The translations under genes and the position numbers were made by a program. This document shows positions 11,131-23,800 of a stretch of 64,000 nucleotides of DNA, piece by piece; the first letter of the stretch is position 1, and each line of letters starts with the position of its first letter. Under the pieces are notes generated by a model. It saw only the letters and a program-made list of their open reading frames with translations. It searched no databases and was not told the origin of the DNA. Origin of the DNA: Ascidia mentula. Taxonomy: Eukaryota; Chordata; Ascidiacea; Phlebobranchia; Ascidiidae. The stretch spans positions 13,955,001-14,019,000 of the forward strand of contig OX387204.1 in the NCBI GenBank assembly GCA_947561715.1, given 5' to 3'.

Positions 11131-13963
11131 ATGGGCGAGGTAGTGCTGGCTGAATCAACTGGTGCCTTGGCAAAGCCAGGACGAACCAGCCAGGTGGCAT
11201 TGCTCAATTTGGATAAGTACAGAAAGTCAAATTTGAATAACGTGCAGCGAAAAGACGTCGAAGGCCCTGAAAAACTTGTCAGCGATTCGCTGGCGCCTGA
11301 GTACAAGTCTTTGTGGTCGGAAGTGCACATTCAGGTAATTATATTAAATAATGCAATGTTCATGCATGCTGTACCTATAATTGGTTTCATATAAGGAAAA
11401 CTTTGTTTGTAGTACAACATTAAAATATTTTTCTACGCGTAGTAGAATTACCTTTCTTCTCTACGCATACAAAGAAAGTGCTTGTTTGTTGATGCTGGAA
11501 ATCATTCCCCCATTCTGTTGCAACTGGCCCTGAGGCCTGAAATTAACGTTTCTGTGAATGTGGTACAAAAAAAGCGTTTACATTACAAAATTAAAGATAA
11601 ACACACGAAGCACAAAAAATGATATAAGTGTTGATTGAATTCACGCATATTGTTAACGTAGGACACTATAATGTGTGATTACGAGTGCTTTGTGCTGAAG
11701 GACTATTATACACGCAGGGCGATTACGACCAATACGCCCGTTCAACCGCAAAAGCCAAACGACGACAATCCGAATCATCCCCTGTAAAAAACGGGGCCAC
11801 TACACCGAGTCCACGGCCTGCGCCCAAAACAGACAAACCGCTGGTAAATGGAGTGACAGTTCCCGCAGCACAGAGTCAAGTTTCCCGGCATCGCAGGACT
11901 CGAATAAAGCTCAGCAAGCCGGTGATCCACTTCCCAATCAACAGCAACTTTCAGAAAGTCCCCGACATCACAGAAGAGAAAATGGGTGAACTGGTGACTG
12001 AGAGCGGTGAGCCAGAGGCAGGAACAAATCAAGGAGACAAAGGTGACGTGGAAACGAAAAAGGAACAAACAGATAACACCGAGCCTGTTATCCCCAGCAA
12101 GGGCATGGTTTCAGTAAATTCGCACTTACCTGAGCATAAGGCGAAGCCAGCACAACAAAATGAAATGGAAAGTACCCCGATTGTTCGACAGAGCGCCAAC
12201 CTGAAAGAACAAAGGTACAGTACCATGTTACTTACTAATCCTATGGTGCAACACACACTAAATACCCCAAAAAACAACGAAACGTTGAAAGTGTCTTGAA
12301 AATGAAATAGCACTTTTTCAGTTATGCTCTTTTCGACAGATATTACAACATCATTGCAAAATATACCAACTTTTTTGTCTATGCTATGCAATGCTAGTCA
12401 TTGATCAGACGTTGCAAACACCACTGTGTTCTGTTGCTTTTGTCTCTACAGTTGCCTGCCTGCCTAACTCATTCTTACTTAGCACTGATGATGAACACAG
12501 AGGTGTTTGAAACGTCTGCTCAATGACCACCATATTAGTTTTGGCTTTTATGCAAATTACTTAAATACAAGCATATTTCGTCTATGATTTCAGTGGTAGA
12601 ATATTTAAAATCTTACAGATACTACAGAGCTCCCCCCGAAGTTTCGAGGTCAGAACTTGGGTTTCAACCCAAAGTGTTTTCATCCATGGACTTACGTCAT
12701 ACAGCTGAAACACGGGGATTTCTGTTAAACAACTCGCCGTCACAAATTGGTGGCTTCTCCATCAGGTGTGAAAATTGCCAAACAAAATCTGTAGCTTCAA
12801 AGAAAACGAATTATGCATGTTTTACATCTTGCAGCTTTCGTAAGGGTAAACTGTGGTTGCGTTTAAAACTTAACAATGAAGGAATCCACAACGATTGACT
12901 AAAATTTTTTTAATCAACTTGTTATCAACAAAATTATGCAACCGCCACAAAGTCGAAGCCATATGTACATTCAATTAAACGTTACATATCTCGAAAATGC
13001 TGCTTTGCAGGGATGGTAGGTTGGAGTATGGCGTTGATTATCATGCGTCGAACGGAGCCCTTTCTCGACAGTCGGCTATTTTCATGGCTAATTACCTCGA
13101 ACTGGGAGCGGATCCTCTGCCCAACATGGTAACGTCCATAGTGGTTAAGCCAATACTTCCGCCACTGCGCGGCCGAAATAGAAAAGTCCTCAACCGACTG
13201 CGGAAGTCAATCTGGTCAAAGCGCAACGAAAATGGTCCTGCAAGGCCTGAAAATTCACCGGAGGATGCCACAAAAGTTACAAACCCGAGCCCCCAACGTA
13301 ACGACTCGAAACTGGGCGAAATTAAAGATGGGCGCAAACATTTAAACGGATTGCATTTGAAACAACAAAACAAGGAACGGTATGACTGGGAATTAGGGGG
13401 CTTAATCAAAAAACGCCACCAGCTGTGGAAAAAGGAGGACGATTCGATATTTGATCAAGTCGTTAGGTGGCGCTCAAAGGCACGCCACTGTTCCAATCCC
13501 GCTATGTACAGACGCACAACTTCACCGACGCTTGGCGAGTTGGCCCTACGACGCAAGATGACAGACAGTTTTCCTACCAAACAGGTTCGATATTCACGTA
13601 TAATCACACATGTTTACATTTTGCCTATATTAACTAAAACCTTAGATTCGTAATTGACAACATACATCCACGCAGACCCGTCCAGAGCGACCAAGCTCAA
13701 AAGAACTGCAACCACGAGAGGCGTCGGAGAGCTGGCGACGAGTTGCACCCCAGGAAAGGCCGCCCCACGACCAATCCACTGCACAACCGTTCGCTCCCGT
13801 GACAACACGAGCTTCCATGCGACGAATTGGGAGCATTCACAAGGACTGGGGTTCGCGTCCGCAGCAAAAACCACTCATGGAAGCCCCGAGCATTTTAATG
13901 GACCTTCCACAACCACAAATGCCAATACGCAAACGTAGACCCGTTTGGCAAAGAATGCGGTAG
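11131..13963 (+). CDS. Unrecognised basic protein, 520 residues (four exons)
   Basis: Exons 11131-11334, 11718-12214, 13011-13584 and 13676-13963 join with GT-AG sites in matching phases (0, 2, 0). They give 1563 nt ending in TAG. The ATG at 11131 is the first in the frame of exon 1. The product is hydrophilic and strongly basic, with no signal peptide or membrane segment. Exon 2 is Pro/Ser/Glu-rich and looks disordered. Exon 3 has an ordered-looking start (RLEYGVDYHASN), then basic patches. Short Trp-plus-basic motifs recur: KSLWSE, KSIWSKR, HQLWKK and PVWQRM. I do not recognise the family. Microtubule- or centriole-associated proteins have comparable composition, but that is only a guess. 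Four phase-consistent introns make it a real gene rather than a chance frame. It is convergent with GTF3C3. Confidence 0.78.
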
Positions 13964-14104
13964 CTCACAGACAGCTTAGGACGCTTCAGGCCGTTTGATA
14001 GAATAGGTGCATGTTTGAATACAAACACTAGAGTTCGGCAATGGCCTACTTCAAAACCGCAGAGAAGCATAGGCTTAAAGCGGTGGGTGCTGATGCTGGG
14101 CGTC

Positions 14105-14110
14105 AATAAA
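14105..14110 (+). terminator. Candidate polyadenylation signal AATAAA
   Basis: AATAAA lies 142 bases past the TAG of the 520-residue protein gene, in the short space before the convergent end of GTF3C3. It is well placed to end the plus-strand transcript. Confidence 0.5.
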
Positions 14111-14801
14111 ACACATGCTTAATATCACAGGCCGATAAATTTTCCGGCGATCAAGACGGTTCCAAAACTCAGTTTCGTGTATATGAAGAGATTTTATTTA
14201 TTAACTCACTTCACACTGTCATGCAACTTTATTGTGTGTGTTTTCGTTAGCTTACCCACAGAAGAATATATTTTTAGACTACCTACTCCGGCACATACCC
14301 CTTCCCTGAAAATACACCAGTTGTCACCGTTTAGATACTTCCAAGTTCTACAAATATTATCTGCGCATAGCTTTGCTGCCATTGCTTTTCTTACGCCTCT
14401 GGAGTGCCAACCTCTTGTTTTCCGCCTTTTATGAAGAACGAATAAAAGTGTAGCGCGTAAATATGGTTTTGGTAAGTAAACACGAAAGAATCGATTTGTT
14501 TATATATATTTGTCAAGTCAAACAGAAGGCGTAAAATGGAATGACACAAGGTGAAGGTGACATAATTGAAGTTCAGTTTGTTGGGAAATATTTGTTGCAA
14601 CAATTTGACTTGTTAACCGAAGACTACTTGCATCTTTGAAGAGTCGTCGTTTCTGTTCAAAACTCACAAAATTAACGACCAACGTAGATTTTGACTGTGC
14701 AAACTCCCAACTTGCATTTCCAACCCACAAGCGATCTGGCCATCAACATGCACTTTACCGTTTCGGGACTTTTCGTAAAAAAACATTTGCAATTTGGACC
14801 T

Positions 14802-17800
14802 TCAAATAATGCAATGTTTTGCCAAAATGTCATTCGCAACCGCGTGATTTCCCGATCGGCGATGAATAAGAGACAAATTGTATGCGATCTCGCATTTCAG
14901 GTCGAACATCGAATTGTCGGCAACGTGCGCGGGCGCCACCTTGCTGTCGACTGCAGTATCGATCACCGTCGGCGGAGGGCACTCGAGAGCGCGCTCGTAG
15001 TAGTGCACGGCGAAATGCTCCAAGCCGAGTTGATGCAGGGTTCGTCCGATGTTGTAGTAGCACTCCTGAGTAATACCCCGCACCTGCGGAGAGATGAGTG
15101 TGTTGCTTTAAGACAGTGTTTCCCAACCTTTTTGTGGTTGCGTACCACTTGGAGGTAAAACAATTGCGACGCGTACCACCTAGTTGAGTGTTACAGAGTA
15201 ACCTAGGTGATGAAGTAATAAACATTTGGAAATTACTTACGATTTTTTAAGTTCGAACTATATCCGCAAATTACAGAAAGGTGCTCGCGTACCGCCTGGA
15301 ATGCCGTCGCGTACCACCAGTGGTACGCGTACCACAGGTTGGGAAACACTGCTTTAAGAGAAGCAAAAAAGGTTTGGAAAAAAAAGAAAGGATGAAAAAT
15401 TTGTCTATTTTTTCGACTAAATGTACAGTAGTTTGATTAAAGGCGAAACTATTTTATCTACTTGTTGTCTATCGCAAAACCGACATAAACTTGTGAATAC
15501 AATCTTAAGTTTGTGTTTGGGATTTAAATTATTATATGTTACTTATATCATGGGGCAGTAATAAAGGTAATGGGGAGCTCACCAATTTTTGCGAATAAAG
15601 TTGGCTAATACAATTTTAAGATTGGTCGTCGATATTTGTAATATAGTCGTACGTCCTGCTTTGCTCGAATTAAATTCAAACTATTGTTTGAAGTTTTAGA
15701 GATTCTATTCAAAAAACAATTAGTCATAAAGGCTGATAAAATGGAAAATATACCAAATCAAGGCAATATTGAGTTTCTCTCAAATGTAAAATGCCCACAA
15801 ACCTTCAGGTACTTCTGCATGAAGGCAAGACCTTGCACAATGAGGGAGTTTTTTTGTTCGCTGAACTTCTGGGAGGCGATGTGGATGAACATGGTTCCTA
15901 TTAACATTAGTAGAAGGGGGTCGTCTGGTGCCTACAACAACATGCCCGGTTCAAGCTCGGAGGTGTAAGTATACTCGAAAAAAAGCCCGAAAAATAGTGA
16001 GAAATTAAAGGCAACGCTAAACCTACAAGAGACCCAAGCAAAGTTGATACTTTTGTCACATATTTTTATCGTCATATCTCTTAGCCTGTAGTAGTTTGAT
16101 GGGATTTCTATGGCGTCTTTTGGGTGTGGTCAAATGAGAGTATTTATGCGTGGAAGTAAAAGGACTTGCTGTGTGAAAGACCTACTTTTATAACTTTAAA
16201 AGTTTTAACGAAGGCATATATTCCCTACTGGTTTGTAGCAGGTCCTATGATCCTTGAGAATGATAACTGTTACACTTTGACATCGGAGAAGGTCTCAAAT
16301 TGTTTGTCGAGTATTGATATATAACCGTGATGTACTTCCTGGAACTAAACACAGGAAAAAAACGAGTACCTTTTTATGAGCTTTCACGTACTCCGCCAAC
16401 GCATTTCGGTAGGATCCGGAAGCAAGCAATATATGGCCACTCATAATCCCAAGCACATGGTGATCGGGTAACTGCATAAATATACGTAATTGTGAATTCT
16501 TGTGGATTCGATTTCGAATTTCAGAAAACCATGATGGGATCTTTGACAGAACTATTCAAATTGGTGCAGACCAGCTTTCTGTAATCAGCGTAAAACATTT
16601 GGCAATACATGGATAATGGATAAAAATTATCTACATTGTCAACAAATTTAACACTTGTTCTTTTGACTTTTCGGATAGTTCCAGTCTATTGTCCGTAACA
16701 ATTGTGTTGGATCTGTGCGGGTGAATCGAATAAAGCAACTCCGAATCGAATCGATCAGTTTCAACGTGAAATAGATTTAATTCCAGCACTCGATTCCATA
16801 GAATCACTAGTTCATTGCCGAAGTAGTGGCTTTATTCGGTCGCGTAAATCAAATGATAATAACACACATACCCTTGACAAAAACCGCAAACAAAATCTGT
16901 GATGACGTTGGTCTTCGGTTCTTGCTGTGACTTGACAAAACAAATTCCACAGCTGGTTTTTCTCTGGGTGTTGCTTCACCCAAGATCTAAATGACAGAGA
17001 AATATTCAACTACTGGTCTGGTAATATTATATTTGAGACTTTTGTCGACTATTATGGTATAGCACACAACTGGGATATGACCCACAACCGTAGTTATACA
17101 CAATTAAACTATTTTTTTCAAACATTCTTCGGAATTGTTGTTGATTTTGTTTGATAAATTGTGTTTGTTTAATTGAAGTCCAAACCAAACGTGCAAAAGA
17201 TTCTTTTCGGCTATTTAGGGGGCACAATGACAAATTAAATTGTGACGTTAAAATACAAGCGCCCATACTGCAAGTATGACAAGCATAGACGCCCATGTTC
17301 TCGTATTTAACACAACTTAACGTTACCTCAACAATAAACAACCTTCCATAATAAACTGTATAACGCTTAGAGGCTGAACAAGCAAACTTAAAGCAACACT
17401 TTTGCCAGCAGTTGACGGAATTGAATCATACTATTTACTTACTTTATGTACGTGTATGCGGATTGGTAAAGTCCTCCAAGCATACAAGCGGAGAAAGTGA
17501 TGTAATCGATGGGTAACCGGTAGGTGGGGTTATCGCCCCACACACTTAAGAATTGTGCCGCTTCACCGAGATTCGCTGCGTCACGGTAACGTTTGCACGT
17601 GACCAACATCTCCATGGTGACCTAAATCACGTATGGTTGATATAAAGAAATATGAAATATGGTCCATAGTTACAGTTTGAGGAACAATAAAACTTTTGTA
17701 AAGCTTTTAAATTTTGATTTGTAAAAAGAATGTGAGCACATGGTTTATTGCATGCAACCACGATTTTTGTGTAATTTAAAATAATATCACCTGAACCCAA

Positions 17801-20800
17801 ATATCAGAAACTAATCACTTGTTTTTAAAACTTGTGAATTGATTCTGGGAATCATTTCCCATTATGTTACAAGTGACCCTGACGATTTCCACCTTATTTT
17901 CAATATGTCCACTATCTCAGAAACTTTAGTTTCAGGCTGTCAGTTTCTTAGATAGTGAACATGTTTTTACAACAGAAAGCAAAATTAACCAACTTAGATT
18001 TATTTGGATAAACGTTGTTGATGTTACGGTCAGACGTTTCTTTTTAGATCATTCAGATCACTTGCATACAGGACGCCCATTCTACACTTTACTCCAAAAC
18101 CCTTTCCAACCAAAATACGCAAATCACCATCTTCCACATATATTACCTCAAACATTTCCATCCATTCATCTTTGTTTAAAACTGCCGTGTTACCATCTGA
18201 CGCCAAGCCTGTATGTGGTGAAGGTTGGGAGGGCTTTCCACCAGTTGTCTTCTCACGTACCAACATGACGTCACCTATGACGTAAACAATCCAGATTTGG
18301 AACATTATCAAGCTGTATGCTACTGTACGTTGCCGTACCTGATAACGGATTTGTTGAAGAACGACGACGCCGCACCAGCACCAGCTGAAAACATACAATT
18401 GAAAGTGGTTTTAAACGAGAACCCTAATTGTGTTGTTGAATATGGAGTGGTTGCGTAACATATCTGTCCTTCCGGCACAATTAAACGTCACTTTTATTGG
18501 CCGACGTTTCACCTGCTATGCAGCTTGGTTTACCTCGAAAAGCCTTGCTGCATAGCAGGGGAAACGTCGGTCAATAAAAAATACGTTTATTTGTGCCAGA
18601 AGGACAGAATATTAAAATACAATATGCCTGGCATCAACAACAACGTATGTCTGTCTTTATACGAAATCTGGCTTCATATACATGTCTGCAATATGGGACT
18701 TAATTTCAATGATACTTAAAAAAAACCTGTGCATCGGTAAACGCACTGCGATGTAGGCATGGTTCAACTATTTGTTTATGCCAAGTTCGAAACAGTCGAA
18801 ACCAACCAAATGTAGATATATTGTTCATGTAAGCAATCGCGGCTATTACCAGGATTACAATTATTGATAAAATATATCCAAATTGTACTTTAAATTAAGA
18901 TTCAATATCTTAGTATACCGAAACAGGACAATATTGACCTTTCCCTCTATGTTTCACGTTAAATACGACAATGCGGTGTACACAAGTGTCGTTCATCTAC
19001 ATGCTTAGAAACAGTAATACTACAATGGAACTCACATTTCTATCAATTAACGAAGTCTTCAGTCTATTTCCGAATAAAAGAAGGGCTTCATCGGCTGCAA
19101 CAGTCAACTTATCCTTCCTAAAAAAAATTTCTAGTTGAAGGGTTTGGTCATAAAAGTGTACAGATTTGATCGACTGGGTTTACCATTTAAAAGAATCTTT
19201 ACGTAAGGCAAAACTTTATCATTCCAAGTACTAATGTACAGTAAAAAACTTTTTCTTGTGACTTAGTACATCATACAACACGTGTATGTTGGACATTGTT
19301 ATTACCTCCCAGACTCTCCCCAGGACTTTAACACGTTATATCTTTCAATGTGGAGTTTCATTCGAAGTTTGGGATTACATTCGTAGCCTGTGGCTTCGTC
19401 CAGCGCCTGTAAATGAGCATATTTTTATAAACAAACATTTCACACTTAAAAGTAGATGAGCCAATAATAATCAGTATTCTGCAGACAGTGCACATTCATA
19501 CTGATTTGATTGGTAAGGATTCATCAATGCAGCTTGTGGCTTACGACAGTTTAGCCAATGGATGATACCCGACGGATCGGGGTCGATTGCAAAGTTATCA
19601 CAGAGTGGACTAATCTTTGTCTGTGGCGATTTCCCCGGCAAGATCGTTATTAGTCACCTAGTTGCCCTGATGAGACCTGGCAGGTCAAAACAGATGGAGT
19701 GTGCACTGTTTGCAGTTCACTTGAAAGCCTAGCTGTGAAAAACTAGAACTTAAATCGTATTTAATTAATTAATTTAATACAAACTTGAAAAAATTTATGT
19801 AAAAATTAAAAAAATTAAAATCAGGCTTGACCTGGATTGCAATATCGTATCTTCCCAGTTTCCTCAGTACTGAGGAATACACGAGGTAAGTGTGCACGTA
19901 TCCTGGAGCAAGGTTAATGCATTGCCTGTAGCTAAACAACGCTTTTTCCGTATGTCCGCACAGTTCACTGCAATCTGCATGTCGAAGCCAAACAGCTGCT
20001 AAACCGTATCTTGGTGAGGATACGAGGATGTCCAGGATAGTGAGGGCTTTGGAATAATCCTTCACGTCCATAAAGGTTTCGGCAAGGTCAAATTGGAGAT
20101 CGCCTGTGTTCAATATTATTGAGATATGTTAGAGGTCTCAGCTATGGTGTCACAGTCAGTTACAGGTAACCACACTAAAGATGAACACAGTGTAGTATTT
20201 AAAACTGTTGCATCGGTAGCATGTTGACAAGAAGATTGCTAGATTTAGGACTTGTATTTAAGATGTAAGTTTAACAAAACGGGGCTGAAGGTTCCTCGCA
20301 TTGACGATGATCGGTTTAATTGGTTTTGGATTTAAACGTACATAATTTATTTTGCCAAGAGCTGTTTGAACAAGAAGGTACTGACAATGGCAGTTTTTCC
20401 ATTTGCCAAATTCATATTTTCGTTATTGCGTGAAAAGTTACAGGGATCAGGGTCTTAAATATTCATTTAATACATTTCCTTAGTGACTATATATTTTTTA
20501 ATGTCTTGGCAACTGACGTTTTTAGAGTATTTTTGAGAAAACATGCCTATTTTTTGTTTTTCTAATAGCGTACTTACCAATATCGGCCGGATCTTGTTCA
20601 CATATATTCTGCACCATGTCATCGACCAACTGTGATTTGTTGAGACGAATCATGGCAACTGCAAGCTTGCATCGAAGATCGACCGCCAACGAGTTCGGAA
20701 TCGAAATCCCAACTAAACCGCTGTAATCTGAAACAGAAAGCATTATACAAGGCCTATGTAAAAACCACAGCTATATGATACATCCAGTTATACAAGTATA

Positions 20801-23800
20801 CTGAAAGTTGCCACTTAAATGTCGAATAAAAAAAGCATAATTTTTCCATTTTTTAATATCATGGTCATACATAAAATTGGTGCATTCTGTAGAAGTAAAT
20901 CCATTACCTCAAGTGTTACGACGTAAAATCAAATCTAGGGAAAATGCAAAAACACCCTGTAATTGGTATAGTCATTAATGTCTTTGGCGTTTTTTTTATG
21001 AAGAATGTGGGTTCTACATACACTGATGTTACCGATATTCTTTGATACCTTCGTCATTACTGCGATCCTGTATCTCATCTTCGAATCGGAGTACGATTCC
21101 GGAGTGTTTCATCAAAGCCTAAGGGAAAAACATCCATGCGTTGAGTTGAGATAAGCAATACCACTCACTGAATTACATCGTACAAAGCTACTTCATCATT
21201 AGTCATCATTCTTGTTTTGCGGAGACTTTACAATTTGCTGATTTTAATTATAGTTTTGTCTTTCGTTTACTACCAGGGAATGCGAACAACCCACCCTCAA
21301 AACGTGGCTGAATTTCCCGCAGAGAAGTAGTAGCTCACACAACATGTTGATGTCCTCATCCTTGAAGAACAACGGGTGGCGGGTCATCGCATCCTCGAGC
21401 ATCTCCGCCCCAAACCAGTTTTCTCTTTTGGCGTGAAAGGACCTGTAATATAATAAACAACTTATTGTAAGAAGGCATAGAAAAATACGTAAAAAGCAAA
21501 TAGTCCCCAAACAATCTTTGATGCATGCAGAATTGAAACAGGTATTTACCAAAAAAATTTAGCTACATTTCCAGTACCAGCTATTTTACAGTCGTATAAA
21601 TTTTTTTTTTTTGCAACAAGACCAATCTCGATATGTTGTATTGCATTTACTTTGCCGCGTCCCTTGCGAGCTGAACTGCTTTGTCGGGATTTTTCATGGC
21701 TGCCATTGCCGCTTTGTACTTGGGTAAGGCGTTGGAACAACTCCCGAAATCCTTGTACATTTCTGCACACTGCAGTGCTACTTCGACATTCGTTCGATCG
21801 GCGTAGAAAGCTAAGACGGACAAAATGTTGGGCTAAGACGAGCAGAAAATACACGACCTTGGTAAAGCGAAAGTCAAAAAGATAATGACTGTATGACAAA
21901 AATTTTAATATGTATTTATTGTCTAATGCCTATCTGCATCTATTGTCACGTCTTCTATGTGGAGTGTTCCGTCCAAGTTATGCATATTTTACCATATCTT
22001 ATAGGGTGGGGAATGGATGTCTACGTTTCAACAATGCGTAACTATCAGGTGATTTGTTGAGTGCAAATTACCGAGCCAAAATGTTAACAAAAACATCAGA
22101 CTTCTATCGAGAAAATGTGATTTGAACAACATACAAAAAATATTTGGACTGCGATCGAAACGCACCTTTGCAGAAGCAGTTGAGAGCTTTGAACTGATCG
22201 TTTTGCTGGAGACACATCTGGGCCAGATGAACCCACTGTTCGGCATCGGTGGGTGATACGTGAGCAGCAAGCAGACTGTACTGAAGAGCCTTTTTCGTCT
22301 CTCCTCTCTCTTCGTATATCATCGCCAGAGTTTCAAACGGTTCGGCAGCGTAAGGTGCTGTTGGTATTATGGTTATGGGTAAAATATTAAAATCTGGCGA
22401 CTTGCATTTCATTTTTAGTGCATTCAAATGCGTTCAGTGTTCAACATAACGTTTTTAGGATTTTTTATTTCAAGATTGCCAAATGCATGTTTGTGTTTTA
22501 TGTCATTACTCCAGTGGTTCTCAAACCTTGGGGGCTCGCAACACACTTGCGTCGTGTGGATCGGTTTGTGGCACACCAATTTATTTAAAAAATAGCTAAC
22601 TTTTTAAAAGCATTTAATGTACAGCGAGTCGGGTTATGGCATCAAATTGTTTTGATTCGAGGCCAACTGTTGGATGAGCATCTCATCCACAGAACGTTGT
22701 TTGTTTTTAAAATGCCAATTACAGTGGTTAAATACCAGCGCTCATAAGTTATGTTATACTTTACTACTTTAAAAAACACAAGTCGAATACTTTTTAAATA
22801 CTAACAATCAAACAGTAAGAAAAGGTCTCACCAAGTCTTATAACTTCCAGACACATCTTGATGGTGACATCATGTTCCCCTCTTGCGTATCGTAAATTAG
22901 CTTCACCCATTAATCCACGTAGTTCACGAGGCAGCTTGGTGGAGGTACCCTGAGACACGCATTACAAAATAAACGACACAGCATGAAAACGGTTCTTTTT
23001 GCACACAGGCGAACTCGAGATACCTTTCTGGCAACTTTTCTACCCTCAGTCAACAGGTCCTGGTCAATGTTCAAATCCTCCTGAATGTCCTTCACGTTTC
23101 TCCTATCTACTTCTTCATCACTATCTGTCAATGGTAATTAGAATTTTTCCTGTTATGTTTCCTATTGGGTGTTGTGTTCATGAAAACGTTCCCATTTTAA
23201 CAGAACACAAAACTTACCATGGCTGAAAGTGATGTTTTTGGATTTGCTTGTGCTTGGCCGAACGTTAGTATCGGGAATCTCTATGTCAGCATCTTCCTGT
23301 GGAATGAATCAAAAGGAAATCCATTGGGTATATGATATTACAAATATGCTTTCTTCAAGCAACTAAATAGGACACATGTTCATAACTTCACATTGAGGAC
23401 ATGAACAGCAGTTGTGAATGTGTATTAGAACATTTTGTCTAGATTTATCTCAACAAATTTTACTACAGTTGCTGCAGGGGTACCTCAGGCATAGATGCTT
23501 CTGGACTACTACCGCCAATCACTATTCGAAATTGCTCCATTCCAACTTTCTGTGAGGATCCACTCGCTACTGAGCTTGAATTGTGAATTCTGATTTTTGC
23601 AAGAGGTGAGGGATGTCTTTGAGGTTCAGGAGGCAAAAGATCTTGTGGGAGGAAAATGGAACTAAGTGGAGGCACATCACTCACATCTGTGTCTTTTGTG
23701 GCGTCATCAACTTTTTCTAAACAATAAAATTTAAAGTGTTGGAGGCTTGGTCATATTTGAAAATATCTGGGAAAACACCAACAGGCAACTTTCCTTATTC

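Noticed and set aside
14691..15158. 155-codon plus-strand frame
   Set aside because: It is antisense to the last exon of GTF3C3, whose minus-strand frame matches the family.
21033..21048. Donor at 21032 for the GTF3C3 exon 21118-21049
   Set aside because: It would put the next exon out of frame. The donor GTATCA directly after 21049 keeps the family sequence in frame.
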